Below, one piece after another: positions 7,667 through 18,013 of a DNA stretch of 64,000 nucleotides. A program made the translations under genes and the position numbers. Each line of letters begins with the position of its first letter. Within the stretch, counting starts at the first letter, position 1. The stretch covers positions 186,001-250,000 of the forward strand of contig JADKDT010000003.1 in assembly GCA_016714465.1 (NCBI GenBank), in the 5' to 3' direction. Source of the stretch: Candidatus Brachythrix odensensis. Its GTDB lineage: Bacteria; Chloroflexota; Anaerolineae; J036; Brachytrichaceae. A model generated the notes under the pieces. The model searched no databases, had not been told where the DNA came from, and saw nothing but the letters and a program-made list of their open reading frames with translations.

Positions 7667-9730
7667 TCAGCGCACATACGCCGTGGCGTTGCCGCCGTCC
7701 ACCGTAATCACCCCGCCGGTGGTCTTGGCGCTGCGCGGGCCGGCCAGCCACAGGATCGCCTCGGCGATGTCGGCCGGCGTGACGTTGACTTTGAGCGTGT
7801 TGCGCTTGCGATACAGCTCCTCGATCTCCTCGGGCTTGACCCCATAATTGCGCGCGCGGGCTTCGCGCCATTCGCTGTTCCAAATCGACGAGCCCTGGAT
7901 CACCCCGTCGGGCAGCACGCTGTTGACCCGGATCCCAAACTCGCCGCCCTCTTCGGCCAGGCAACGGGCCAGATGCAGCTCGGCCGCCTTGGCCGCGCTG
8001 TAGGCCGAGGCGCCCTTTCCCGCGCCGATGCTGTTCTTGCTGCACACAAAGACCAGCGCGCCGCCCCGGGCCTGTCTCTTCAGCAGCCGGAACCCCTCGC
8101 GCGCGACCAGAAAGTAACCCGTGGCCAGGATGTCGATGTTGCGCTGCCAATCGGCCAGGCTGGTGTCCTCGATGAGCTTGCCGCCCGCGATGCCGGCGTT
8201 GTTGACGATGATGTCGATCCCGCCGTAGGCCAGCGTCGCGGCCGCAAACGCGCCCACAACCTGTTCTTCGCGGGTCACGTCGCAGGTCACGGCCATGGCC
8301 CGCCGGAATCCGTATTTCGCGGCCAGATCGGCGGCCGCCTTGCGGGCCCCCTCTATATTGATGTCAGCGATCACGACATGGGCGCCCTCGGCGATGAAGC
8401 GCTCGGCGGTGGCCCGGCCAATCCCGCTCGCGGCGCCGGTGATCAGGGCGACTTTGCCGGCCAGATCGCGGTCGGGCGGGCGCAGCTTGAGCTTGTACAA
8501 CTCCAGCGGCCAGTACTCAATCCCATACGCCTCGGCCGGGCTCAGGCTCTCAAACCCGCCCACGGCCTCGCTGGCCCCAATCACGCTGATCGCGCGATGA
8601 TAAAGCTGCCGGCTGACATCCGCCTCGGTCGCGTCCTTGCCGGTATTGATCATCCCCAGCCCGGGCACCAGGATCACCCGCGGGGATGGGTCGCGCAGTT
8701 CATCGCCCGGACCTTTGTGCTGCTCGAAATAGGCGGTGTAGCGCGCGACGAAATCCGCCACGCCCTCGCTCAGTTTTGCCCGCAGCGCGGCCGCGCCCTG
8801 CTCGGGCGCCCAGTCCACAAACAAGGGCTGGCGCTTGACGTGGACAAGATGGTCGGGGCAGGCCGCGCCCAACTGCGAAAGCTCAGGCGCGCGCTCGCGG
8901 CTGACAAAGTCGAGCGTCTCAGGGGCGTCGTCCCAACTCAGGATCGCGCTGCGCTGGGCCGATACCAGCCCGCGCGCCAACGGCAGGACTTCGGCGGCCA
9001 GGGTCTCGCGCTCGGCGCGCGATAGGCCGCTCGTCCTGACCCCGCCAAAGACGGCTTTCCCCTGGCGTTGGGCGTTGATGTAGTCCTCGGCCTCGGCGAT
9101 GATGCGGATCGTAGTGTCGTAGCACTGTTTGGCCGTATCCCCCCAGGTCACCAGGCCGTGTTTGCCCATCACCACGCACTCCACGCCCGGGTGATCGAGC
9201 ACGCCTTTGGCGATCTGCTGGCTGAGGGTGAAACCCGGCCGGATGTAGTCGACCCAGGCCATCCGCGCCCCAAACACCTTGCGCGCGGTCGCTTCGCCAA
9301 ACGGCGTGCAGGCCAGGCTGATGAGGGCATCCGGATGGCTGTGATCGACATGCGGAAACGGCAGAAAGGCGTGCAGCAGGGTCTCGATTGATTGGCGCGG
9401 CCGGCCTGGCTCGAACGCGGTGTGATTCAAGTAGGCGACCATTTCTTCGTCGCTCATCGCCGCGCGTGACATCAGGGGCAGAATGTCGTTCAGGCGCAGG
9501 GCGGCGAAGTCGCGGGCCTTCATCGTCGCCACGTCCGAGCCCGAGGCCTTGACATACAACACCGGCGTCATGCGCCCCGCAAAATCAGCCTGCGCGATCT
9601 TGGCGCTGGTGTTGCCGCCGTAGATGTTGATGACGCTCCGATCACGCCCGAGCAGGTTCGAGCGATAGACCAGCCCGTCGAGATCGGGCAGCGCCGAGAA
9701 GTCGGTGTCGTTCCAAAGATGTTGCGGCAT
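7667..9730 (-). CDS. rhaEW: Bifunctional rhamnulose-1-phosphate aldolase / lactaldehyde dehydrogenase
   Basis: A fusion of a class II aldolase and a short-chain dehydrogenase, 687 residues. The N-terminal part (to about 430) has INIYGGNTSAK, the His cluster FPHVDHSHPD and VVMGKHGLVTWG. The C-terminal part (about 430-687) is an SDR with the nucleotide motif TGAASGIGRA, NNAG and the catalytic YSAAK. Such fusions are known as RhaEW and were described in rhamnose pathways including Chloroflexus; they couple aldol cleavage to oxidation of L-lactaldehyde. It begins 10 bases after the M19 gene stop. Together with rhaD it gives the cluster two cleavage enzymes. Confidence 0.92.
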   Translation of the reverse strand: MPQHLWNDTDFSALPDLDGLVYRSNLLGRDRSVINIYGGNTSAKIAQADFAGRMTPVLYVKASGSDVATMKARDFAALRLNDILPLMSRAAMSDEEMVAYLNHTAFEPGRPRQSIETLLHAFLPFPHVDHSHPDALISLACTPFGEATARKVFGARMAWVDYIRPGFTLSQQIAKGVLDHPGVECVVMGKHGLVTWGDTAKQCYDTTIRIIAEAEDYINAQRQGKAVFGGVRTSGLSRAERETLAAEVLPLARGLVSAQRSAILSWDDAPETLDFVSRERAPELSQLGAACPDHLVHVKRQPLFVDWAPEQGAAALRAKLSEGVADFVARYTAYFEQHKGPGDELRDPSPRVILVPGLGMINTGKDATEADVSRQLYHRAISVIGASEAVGGFESLSPAEAYGIEYWPLELYKLKLRPPDRDLAGKVALITGAASGIGRATAERFIAEGAHVVIADINIEGARKAAADLAAKYGFRRAMAVTCDVTREEQVVGAFAAATLAYGGIDIIVNNAGIAGGKLIEDTSLADWQRNIDILATGYFLVAREGFRLLKRQARGGALVFVCSKNSIGAGKGASAYSAAKAAELHLARCLAEEGGEFGIRVNSVLPDGVIQGSSIWNSEWREARARNYGVKPEEIEELYRKRNTLKVNVTPADIAEAILWLAGPRSAKTTGGVITVDGGNATAYVR

Positions 9731-9739
9731 ATGTGAGTG

Positions 9740-10726
9740 TTATTTCCAGACGGTCTGATACAGATTCAGCCAGTTCTCGCCCATGATCTTGCGTGTGTCG
9801 GCCGCTGAATACCCGCGGGCGAGCAGCGCGGCAGTGACATTCGCGCAGGCGCTGATGGATTCAAACCCGACGGTGGGCGGAATGGCGGCGAACGCCTTCA
9901 GCGTGTCGGCCGGCAGGCCCTTCAGCGACGCGGCCGCGACCAGCGGATCCATGTCTTCCATGAAGTCCGGCCCCAGCCCGACGTGATCGACGCCCACAAG
10001 GTTGACGTAGTGGTCGATCATCCGCACGTAGTCGTCTAGGCTGGCGTTGGGCGAGCAGGTCAGCATGGGCGGGAAGACAACCACGCCGACCATGCCGCCC
10101 CGCGCGGCGACCGCCTTGACGGCCTCGTCACTCTTGTTGCGCCGCATCGCGCACAGGGCCAGCGCGTTCGCGTGGGTGAAGGCCACCGGCCCCGCGGACG
10201 CGTCGATGGCCTCGCGGGTGGTGCGGATGCCGCAGTGCGACAGGTCGATCAGAATCCCCAGCCGGTTCATCTCGGCGATCGCCTCTCGACCGAAGGCGCT
10301 CAACCCCGTGTCTTCGGGCTCCTGGCAGCCGCAGCCGACGAGGTTTCGGAAGTTGTAGGTGAGCTGGATGATCCGCACGCCCAGGGCGTGGTACAGCTTC
10401 AGCATGTTGAGGTTGGCCCCGATCGGCTCGGCGCCCTGAAAGCCGGCAATGACGCCGACCCGTCCCGAGGCCTTGGCCGCCCGGATGTCGGCCACGCTTC
10501 TCGCCTGCATCAGGATGTCCGACCGCTCGGCGATGACGTTCAACAGGTTGGCCATCAGATTGACGGCCTCCTCGGGGGTATGCCAGGCTGCCACGGTCGC
10601 GTTCACGGCCGTGATGCCGCCCGCAAAGAGGCGTGGAAACACGCGCGGATCGAAGAAGTTACTGGCGTTCAGGCCGTCAATGATGATCGACTCATGGTGC
10701 AGATCGCGCGCGTTCGGATTGTTCAT
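9740..10726 (-). CDS. Peptidase M19 (membrane dipeptidase) family protein, atypical metal site
   Basis: A TIM-barrel amidohydrolase of the renal/microbial dipeptidase family, 328 residues. Family motifs are seen at DLSHCG, AFTHANA, RNKSDEAV and GVDHVGLGPDFMED. The first metal-binding motif, normally HxD in DGHND, reads DGLNAS here, so both ligands are replaced, and the Glu motif is also shifted (GFQGAEPIG). It may therefore have altered metal content or another substrate. Its ATG overlaps the stop of the upstream rhamnosidase by four bases, so the two are translationally coupled. A role in rhamnoside use is not established. Confidence 0.82.
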   Translation of the reverse strand: MNNPNARDLHHESIIIDGLNASNFFDPRVFPRLFAGGITAVNATVAAWHTPEEAVNLMANLLNVIAERSDILMQARSVADIRAAKASGRVGVIAGFQGAEPIGANLNMLKLYHALGVRIIQLTYNFRNLVGCGCQEPEDTGLSAFGREAIAEMNRLGILIDLSHCGIRTTREAIDASAGPVAFTHANALALCAMRRNKSDEAVKAVAARGGMVGVVVFPPMLTCSPNASLDDYVRMIDHYVNLVGVDHVGLGPDFMEDMDPLVAAASLKGLPADTLKAFAAIPPTVGFESISACANVTAALLARGYSAADTRKIMGENWLNLYQTVWK

Positions 10727-13266
10727 GGGTGTTCCTTGGTTTCAGGCATGGCGGTGAACTGGTGCCGGCCCGCGTCCGCGCTAACCGCGCGGGTGTTGAC
10801 GGCCTGTCCGTCGATGTCTGTCCAGCGCAGACCAGCAGGCGTGAGCACCTCGGCGGTCGTACCGTTCGGGATATCAAGCGTGAGGGTCAGCCCGTCTCCG
10901 GCCCGCACCCATCCCACGCGGATGTCGCCGTGGGGCGACGGCACAACGCCGCGCGCCCAGCCCAGATCGGCCGGCTGCGGCGCGACCCGAAAGCGGGCGA
11001 ATCCCGGCTGGAGCGGCGTCACGCCCAGGGTCTCGGTCGTCAGGTCGAAGGTCGGGGTGGCCGAGAACGCGTGGCACATGCTGGTGATTGGGATCAGCGC
11101 CCAGCTTTCCCAGAAGGTGCCGCCCTCGGCCAGCATTGGCGCCCAGCGCCGCCGGAGGTTGTCCAGGATTGCGGTGTGCAGGCCGGCCTGGGCCATCGCC
11201 CGGTGCAGAAAGTGCATGTAAAACGGCTGGGCGAGGACGACATCGTCTTCCTCGTCAAAGGCGACCTCGGGCTGGCGATCCTTGTCCAGGGCGCGGGTCA
11301 GCACCAGGCGGTGTTCACTTAGGACGTGGCTCAACGCGGCCCCCCGGCGTTCGGCGGGCGCGACTCCAAAGGCGAAGACCGCCGCGTTGGTCTGCTGGCT
11401 GATCCGCCGGCTCAACCGGCCGCCATTGCGAGCGTCGGCGTAGACCCCCCGCGCGTCGTCCCAAAGCAGAAGGTTGATGGCATCCGTGATGCGTTCGGCC
11501 AGCCGGCTCAGGCGGGCCGCCTCGCGCGGCGCGCCGACCCGCGCGGCCATCCCGGCCGCCGCCCGCAGCGCGGCGACAAAGTGGGCGTTCAGGGCCGTAA
11601 CCTGGCCGGCCTTGTCCAGCTCGGCCCAATCGATCATCACCCAATGCGGCACGTCGGTCAGCAGTTCCTCTGGGTTGAGATGCCGCTCGAACCAGGCCAG
11701 GGCCTTGATCACCGACGGAAAAAGCTCATCCAGGATATCCGTTCGTCCGGTGTAGAGCACGTATTGCTCGATGGCCAGAATCCAGTGCAGACAAAAATCC
11801 GGGATGTTGAAGAAACTCCAGGCCCCGAAATCCCCCGGGGCCACCGCCGTGGTCAGCCCGTTTTGGCGCTGCGACTGGGCGGTGTGGCGCAGATACTGGG
11901 CGGCCAGGCGCGCATCGCCAAACGCAACGTAATTAATCAACGTCTCGACATAGCCATCGCCCACCCACTGGCGCTGCTCGCGCGAGGGGCAGTCCAAATA
12001 GGCGTCCTGCATCGATGGCCTGAGCGTGTCGGCGCCCGCCTGCCACAGCCGATTCAGGAGCGGGTCGGAGCATTCGAACGCGCCCCGGGCCTCGACTGGA
12101 TACCCGCACGTGTTCACCGCAATCGCCCGCGCGCGCAGGGGGGCGCTCAGGTTGCGGAAGGTCACCTGCAGATAGCGGAAGCCGCTCCACTCGAAGCGTT
12201 CCCAGGTTTGGGCGCCCTCGCGCAAGGTGTAGCGGTGGGCTAGCCGGATGTCGAAGCCCGGGATGCCCTCGCCCAGGCGCACCCGGCCGTCCTCCTGCAA
12301 GCGCTCGTCGCAGACGAAATCGGCCGTCGCGCCGGCCGGGCCGTCCAATTCAAAATGAATGTGCCCTGTGACGATCCGGCCAAAATCGAGCACGATGCTG
12401 AGCGCGTGTTCGGCGTCGGCGCGGAAAACCGCGGCGCCGTCCTCGCTCAGCAATGACTCGGCGCCCACGACCTGGCCCTCTCTGAGCGGCTCCAGGCGTT
12501 CGCGGGCGAGCTGGGCGGCCACATCCGGCTCGGCCCGTCCGCCAAGGGTCTCGCCGATGGCGACGATCCGAACCGGCTGGGCGATCGCCTCGCGCAGGGC
12601 CGGGATGGCCCGCGGGACCATGACCGAGAACGGGGTGATGACGGCGTTGGTGTTGCGGCCGGGCGCGCGCAGCGCTTCGGCCGGCTGCCAGCCCGAGTCA
12701 TCAAACTGCGGGTCGGCCCAGTCCGTTGGCGCGCGCCGGGCGTCGTAGATTTCGACATAGCCCAGGCTGCCCGAGGGCGTGTTCTGCTGCCAGGCCTCGG
12801 ACACGAGATGGCGCCAGACCGGGCCGGTATCGAGCCGGATGTCCCCGGCATCGCCTTGCAGAAAAAAACCGCCGCAGCCAAAGGCCCGGGCGGCCTCCCA
12901 CTGTGGCAGCTCATACCAGGCCGTGTTGCGGCCATACGAATGGGCGAGCGCGGCGATCACGTTCTGGCCGGGCTTCAGATAGGGCGCGATGTCATACGGA
13001 TCAACGCACTGCCAGGCCGGATTGCTGCGGGCCGGCCCGCGCCCGACCCTGTGGCCATTGACGATGAGCTGATACCGGCCATCGGCCGATGCCCACACCT
13101 GCGCGGAGGCCGGGACCTCGATCAGGTCAAACGTCCGCCGGAAATAGACGAAGCGATTCGCCTCGCCCTCGGCGGGCGGGGCGGTGTTGGCAAATCCGGG
13201 TTGGCTCAACCCGCGCGCGCGCCAGATCCAGTCGGCGCGCCGGGCAAAGCGGGTGTCCGTCTGCAT
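10723..13266 (-). CDS. Alpha-L-rhamnosidase, GH78 (second copy)
   Basis: A second, divergent family-78 rhamnosidase of 847 residues. It has the N-terminal accessory sandwich (ADWIWRARGLSQPG; FVYFRRTFDL), a middle sandwich ending IAVNTCGYPVEARGAFECSD, and the (alpha/alpha)6 barrel with DCPSREQRQWVGDG and GTFWESWAL. No secretion signal is present. The MQTDTRF start was taken; 52 extra codons upstream are out of character for the family. It has little similarity to the copy at 3419-6058, suggesting different linkage or aglycone preference rather than a recent duplication. The stop overlaps the M19 start (ATGA). Confidence 0.9.
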   Translation of the reverse strand: MQTDTRFARRADWIWRARGLSQPGFANTAPPAEGEANRFVYFRRTFDLIEVPASAQVWASADGRYQLIVNGHRVGRGPARSNPAWQCVDPYDIAPYLKPGQNVIAALAHSYGRNTAWYELPQWEAARAFGCGGFFLQGDAGDIRLDTGPVWRHLVSEAWQQNTPSGSLGYVEIYDARRAPTDWADPQFDDSGWQPAEALRAPGRNTNAVITPFSVMVPRAIPALREAIAQPVRIVAIGETLGGRAEPDVAAQLARERLEPLREGQVVGAESLLSEDGAAVFRADAEHALSIVLDFGRIVTGHIHFELDGPAGATADFVCDERLQEDGRVRLGEGIPGFDIRLAHRYTLREGAQTWERFEWSGFRYLQVTFRNLSAPLRARAIAVNTCGYPVEARGAFECSDPLLNRLWQAGADTLRPSMQDAYLDCPSREQRQWVGDGYVETLINYVAFGDARLAAQYLRHTAQSQRQNGLTTAVAPGDFGAWSFFNIPDFCLHWILAIEQYVLYTGRTDILDELFPSVIKALAWFERHLNPEELLTDVPHWVMIDWAELDKAGQVTALNAHFVAALRAAAGMAARVGAPREAARLSRLAERITDAINLLLWDDARGVYADARNGGRLSRRISQQTNAAVFAFGVAPAERRGAALSHVLSEHRLVLTRALDKDRQPEVAFDEEDDVVLAQPFYMHFLHRAMAQAGLHTAILDNLRRRWAPMLAEGGTFWESWALIPITSMCHAFSATPTFDLTTETLGVTPLQPGFARFRVAPQPADLGWARGVVPSPHGDIRVGWVRAGDGLTLTLDIPNGTTAEVLTPAGLRWTDIDGQAVNTRAVSADAGRHQFTAMPETKEHP

Positions 13267-13279
13267 CTCGGGACGGGGT

Positions 13280-14500
<1,221 letters not shown>

Positions 14501-14506
14501 GACGGC

Positions 14507-15307
14507 TTATTGAATTTGCGAAAGATAGCGCCCGTAGATGGCCCCGACCAGGCCGGGATTGTGGACCACCTCGGGCAGGGTGGGCATGATTTCAAGCTGA
14601 GCGCGCGGGATGAGCGCCGCGATCCGTTCGGCCAGCGCGAGCGGGTGCAGCGGGTCGTCGGGCCAGCCGATGACGCAGGTTGGGCAGCGCAGCGCGCGCA
14701 ACGGCTCCATATCGGGCATCGTCCAGTTCATGACGGTGCGCATGGCGGTGGCCAGGCTGTCCGACTGATGCGAGGCGAAGGTTCCGCCGACGACCTCGAT
14801 GACGTCCTCGGGCCAGAAGAATTGGTCGCGCCAGACCTCGCGCGCGGCGGCCAGAAACGCGGGCAGGCCGAGGGTCTGGATGCGGCCGGCCATCTCAATC
14901 ATGCGGGGCGCTTCCGAGTTGACTGCGTCGCCAAACGCCGGCACGGTCAGCAGCAGCGCCTGGACCCGCTCAGGGTGGCGCAGGGCGAAGGTCAAGGTGG
15001 TATCGGCGCCCATTGATTCGCCGCCGACGATGGCCTTGTCGATGTTCAACGCATCCATCACCGCGGCCATGTCCTCGGCCATCGCTTCGGGGGTGAAGAG
15101 CGCCGGATCTGTTACCGGGCTCGAGTCCCCATGCCCGCGCTGGTCGAAGATGACGATGCGATAGCGGTCGGCCAGGGCGGCGAGTTGCCGGCGCACGCCG
15201 TGCCGATTGCCGGACAGGCCGTGGGCGAAGACCAGGGCCGGACCGTCGCCGAAAGTCTCGGCCACGATCTCAAGCCCGTCGGAGGGGATCCTCAGGAGTT
15301 TGCTCAT
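14507..15307 (-). CDS. Alpha/beta hydrolase
   Basis: A 266-residue alpha/beta-fold hydrolase with an oxyanion-type HGLSGNRHG, nucleophile elbow GGESMG (Ser near residue 97), a probable acid in IGWPDDPLHP and the catalytic His in PEVVHNPG. It has no signal peptide. Its place between the regulator and rhaI suggests that it removes an ester or opens a lactone on imported rhamnosides, for example acetyl or aromatic acyl groups; this is inference from position only. It begins 36 bases after the regulator gene stop. Confidence 0.85.
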   Translation of the reverse strand: MSKLLRIPSDGLEIVAETFGDGPALVFAHGLSGNRHGVRRQLAALADRYRIVIFDQRGHGDSSPVTDPALFTPEAMAEDMAAVMDALNIDKAIVGGESMGADTTLTFALRHPERVQALLLTVPAFGDAVNSEAPRMIEMAGRIQTLGLPAFLAAAREVWRDQFFWPEDVIEVVGGTFASHQSDSLATAMRTVMNWTMPDMEPLRALRCPTCVIGWPDDPLHPLALAERIAALIPRAQLEIMPTLPEVVHNPGLVGAIYGRYLSQIQ

Positions 15308-15343
15308 GGTTTGGGTTTGGGCCGCTGGCGCGGCGCGTGCGGA

Positions 15344-16123
15344 TCAGGCCAGCAGTACGTTGACGCCGCGGGCGCGCAGATCCGTCACCTGGTCCGCGGG
15401 CGCGGCCGTATCGGTGATGATCCGCTGCACCTTGTCGATTGGCGCGAAGCTGATGAGGGACACTTCTCCAAATTTCGTGGCATCGACGAGGCCGACCACT
15501 TGCTGGCAGCGCTCGATCATTTTGACCTTGACGTTGGATTCCTGCAGGTGCACGTCAGTCAAGCCATGTTCGACCGTGATGCCGCGCGCGCCGAAGAAGC
15601 CAATCGTCGCATTGATGCCGGCCAGCATGTCCCAGGCTACCGAGCCGATCAACGACACCGCCGTCATGCGCAGTTGCCCGCCGGTCAGGATGGTGGTGAT
15701 GTCCGGGCGATTGACCAGCTCGAGCGCGGTCTGGATGCCATTCGTGATGATGGTGATGTCGTGCAGATCGCGCCGGGTGAGCAACGCCCGAACCACATAC
15801 AGGCCGGTCGTGCTGGCATCGAGGATGATTGAATCGCCCGGGTTGATCAGGCTGGCTCCGGCCTCGCCGATGCGTTGCTTCACCTCGGCGTTGATGGCCA
15901 CCCGCGCGCCGAAGGTGAACTCGTTGGTGGAGCGGCTGCTGAGCATCGCGCCGCCGCGGGTGCGAGCCAGGAAACCCTCCGCGGCCAGGGTGTTGAGATC
16001 CTGTCGCACGGTCACCTCGGACACATCAAGCAGACTGCTCAACTCGGTGACACTGGCCGTGCTGCGCGTCCGAAGGTATTCCAGGATTTTGTCCTTGCGC
16101 AGGATCGAGAGGTGGGCAGACAC
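15344..16123 (-). CDS. DeoR-family transcriptional regulator of the rhamnose cluster
   Basis: A 259-residue repressor-type protein with an N-terminal winged helix (ILRKDKILEYLRTRSTASVTELSSLLDVSEVTVRQDL) and a C-terminal sugar-phosphate-sensing domain (DSIILDASTTGLYVVRAL; ITNGIQTALEL; GGQLRMTAVSLIGSVA). The start is the GTG at 16123: it opens the conserved N-terminus and sits six bases beyond a TACAAT -10 box, so the mRNA is probably leaderless. A much longer in-frame reading to 17884 is antisense to the binding-protein gene and is not real. DeoR regulators of rhamnose genes are known; an inducer such as rhamnulose-1-P is inferred. Confidence 0.9.
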   Translation of the reverse strand: MSAHLSILRKDKILEYLRTRSTASVTELSSLLDVSEVTVRQDLNTLAAEGFLARTRGGAMLSSRSTNEFTFGARVAINAEVKQRIGEAGASLINPGDSIILDASTTGLYVVRALLTRRDLHDITIITNGIQTALELVNRPDITTILTGGQLRMTAVSLIGSVAWDMLAGINATIGFFGARGITVEHGLTDVHLQESNVKVKMIERCQQVVGLVDATKFGEVSLISFAPIDKVQRIITDTAAPADQVTDLRARGVNVLLA

Positions 16124-16129
16124 GCCGAC

Positions 16130-16158
16130 ATTGTAAAAGGCTTTCGAAATCTTGTCAA
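16130..16158 (-). promoter_or_regulatory. Promoter of the deoR-rhamnose operon
   Basis: On the minus strand a consensus TTGACA (16158-16153) and TACAAT (16135-16130) are separated by exactly 17 bases. The predicted start of transcription falls on or beside the GTG start codon at 16123. An ATTTCGAAAG palindrome lies in the spacer, which would allow autoregulation by the DeoR protein. Confidence 0.8.
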
Positions 16159-16218
16159 TATCTTTCGAAAGCGGCGCCTTCTTGACAGATATCGAAAGAA
16201 ACAGTAAGATATCGAAAC
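16142..16218. promoter_or_regulatory. Cluster of four TTTCGA/TCGAAA operator half-sites
   Basis: Four copies of a TTTCGAWA-type word lie between the divergent units: TTTCGAAAT at 16142, TCTTTCGAAAG at 16161, GATATCGAAAG at 16188 and GATATCGAAAC at 16208. Each promoter has one in its spacer and one next to a core element. They are the best candidates for binding of the adjacent DeoR protein; binding itself is inferred. Confidence 0.65.
16182..16210 (+). promoter_or_regulatory. Promoter of the rhamnoside ABC transporter operon
   Basis: TTGACA (16182-16187), a 17-base spacer and TAAGAT (16205-16210) lead to the binding-protein gene, which has an AAAAGGAG ribosome site at 16233-16240. One ATCGAAA half-site occupies the spacer and a second overlaps the -10 box, positions suited to repression. 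Confidence 0.8.
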
Positions 16219-16249
16219 CAACCGCCTGATTCAAAAGGAGAAACCCGCG

Positions 16250-17914
16250 ATGGAACATCCACCTTCCTCTGCTCGCCGCGCGAAGTGGCTGGGCGTCGGC
16301 ATCACCGCCGCCCTGTTGCTTGCCGCCTGCGGCGCCGCCACGCCCGCCCCGACGGCGGCCCCCGCTAAGCCCACTGATGCGCCCAAGCCCGCCGCGACCA
16401 CGGCGCCCGCTGCGCCGGCTGCCACGACGGCACCTGCGGCGCCAGCCGCGACCGCTGCGCCGGCAGCTACGGCCGTTCCGGTCGCGCCGACCTTCCCGCC
16501 CGCGCCTGTCGCCACCGCGGCCAGCCGGCCCGATCTCAAGGGCGAACTGGTCATCAACACCTGGCGCGACATCTCGGCCGATCCGAAGCATCCGTCCTAC
16601 ACGATGTATCTGCTGATGCAGCAGTGGGCGAAGAATCACCCCAACGTCAAGCTCACCCTGCAGCCCATGCTCGGCAACGTCACCGATATCTTCGGCTTCA
16701 TCACCACCAACCTGCGCTCGAAGACCCTGGCCGATGTCGTGATGCAGTACTTCCCCTCGCCCGCCCAGATCGACGTCGATCTGCAGTATGACTTCACGGC
16801 CGACCTGGCCAAGCCCAACCCGTACAGCGCGAACCCGACCTGGAAGGATGACTTCCCGCTCAAGGCCATCGCCTTGGACGGCGTAACGACCGGCGGCAAG
16901 ACCGTGATGGTGGGCACGACCTTCGTCGGCGACCTGGGCGACACGGCCGTGCTCTACAACATGGACCTGCTCAACAAGGCCGGCATCACCGCCCTGCCCA
17001 AGACCTGGGCCGAGCTCGTCGACGCCCAGAAGAAGCTGAAGGCCGCCGGCATCCAGCCCTTCTTCATGCCCACGGCCGGCAACGAGGCCTATGTCTTCTC
17101 CTGGTATGTCGGCATCATGACTGACGAGCTCATGCCCGACATCGTCAAGGCCTGCGATGGCCAGGTCGACGAGAAGAAGGACGGGCTGATCAGCCAGAAG
17201 GAGGCCGTGTGGTGCATCAAGACCGGCAAGTGGAACGTCAAGGACCCGGGTGTCCAGGCGCTGTTCACCACCTTCAAGGACTGGTCGCCCTACTTCCACG
17301 AGGGATACCTCGCGCCGCCCGCCCCAGGCAACCTGTTCACCCAGGGCAAGGTCGCCTTCTACCCGATCGTGCGGCTGAATATGCCCATCATCGAGGGCGA
17401 TCCTAACGTCAAGTTCAATTGGGGGACCTTCTATCTTCCGTCGCTCAAGGGCGGCACTCCCAAGCGGATTGGCAACGCCGGTCTGGGCTCGGGTTCGCAG
17501 TATCTGTTCATCCCCAAGACCACCGTCGAAAAGGGCAAGCTCGACCTGGCCCTGGACCTGCTGCAGTACGTCACCAGCGCCAAGGGCAACGACTACTGGT
17601 GCGGTCTGCAGAGCGTGCCGTGCTTCGTCTCGGGCACCGCGCCCGAGAAGGTCTTCGCCGGCAACCCACAGCAGGCCAAGCGCTATAGCGGCTTCATCGA
17701 TCCGCCGGCCTCGACCTCGCGGGCCAGCTTCATGGACATCAACAACGCATTTGCCCAGGCCAGCACCGTGGCCGAGATCAAGATCTTCCAGGACTACCTC
17801 GGCGGGACAGCCACCCTCGATCAGTCTCTGGTCGCCTATCAGAAGCTGCTCGACACCCTGGCCGAGACCGCCGTCCGCCAGCACCCCGAGTGGAAGGCCG
17901 ACACCTGGAAGTAG
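16250..17914 (+). CDS. Sugar ABC transporter substrate-binding lipoprotein
   Basis: An extracellular solute-binding protein (family 1, CUT1 type) of 554 residues, anchored by a lipid on Cys27 (lipobox LLLAACG). Residues 29-93 are an Ala/Pro/Thr-rich spacer common in Chloroflexota lipoproteins. The binding fold follows (GELVINTWRDIS..., VLYNMDLLNKAGI, LPKTWAELVDAQKKLKAAGI). It heads the divergent unit opposite the rhamnose operon and shares its operator region, so rhamnose or a rhamno-oligosaccharide is the likely ligand. A 41-bp hairpin follows 24 bases after the stop. Confidence 0.92.
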   Translation: MEHPPSSARRAKWLGVGITAALLLAACGAATPAPTAAPAKPTDAPKPAATTAPAAPAATTAPAAPAATAAPAATAVPVAPTFPPAPVATAASRPDLKGELVINTWRDISADPKHPSYTMYLLMQQWAKNHPNVKLTLQPMLGNVTDIFGFITTNLRSKTLADVVMQYFPSPAQIDVDLQYDFTADLAKPNPYSANPTWKDDFPLKAIALDGVTTGGKTVMVGTTFVGDLGDTAVLYNMDLLNKAGITALPKTWAELVDAQKKLKAAGIQPFFMPTAGNEAYVFSWYVGIMTDELMPDIVKACDGQVDEKKDGLISQKEAVWCIKTGKWNVKDPGVQALFTTFKDWSPYFHEGYLAPPAPGNLFTQGKVAFYPIVRLNMPIIEGDPNVKFNWGTFYLPSLKGGTPKRIGNAGLGSGSQYLFIPKTTVEKGKLDLALDLLQYVTSAKGNDYWCGLQSVPCFVSGTAPEKVFAGNPQQAKRYSGFIDPPASTSRASFMDINNAFAQASTVAEIKIFQDYLGGTATLDQSLVAYQKLLDTLAETAVRQHPEWKADTWK

Positions 17915-17937
17915 TCTGACGGTCGCAACTGGCTATC

Positions 17938-17978
17938 GGAAGCGATCACCCCCGGCGCAACCGGGGGTGATCGCTTCC
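17938..17978. terminator. Perfect hairpin after the binding-protein gene
   Basis: Two 18-base complementary arms around a 5-nt loop (CGCAA), with no T-run. The position between a highly expressed binding-protein gene and its permeases suggests partial termination or 3' mRNA protection, as in many sugar transporter operons. It is one of the locus-specific hairpins that recur in the window. Confidence 0.65.
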
Positions 17979-18013
17979 AAACCCTCATTCGAAGATCGCC
18001 CGACTGGAGTTCC

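Noticed and set aside
11326..12243. Plus-strand readings opposite the second rhamnosidase
   Set aside because: High-GC shadow frames; no conserved motif and no ribosome site.
15344..17884. Very long minus-strand reading extending the DeoR gene across the binding-protein gene
   Set aside because: The part beyond 16123 is Gly/Arg/Asp-rich antisense of a clear lipoprotein gene and has no domain; the DeoR protein begins at the GTG at 16123.
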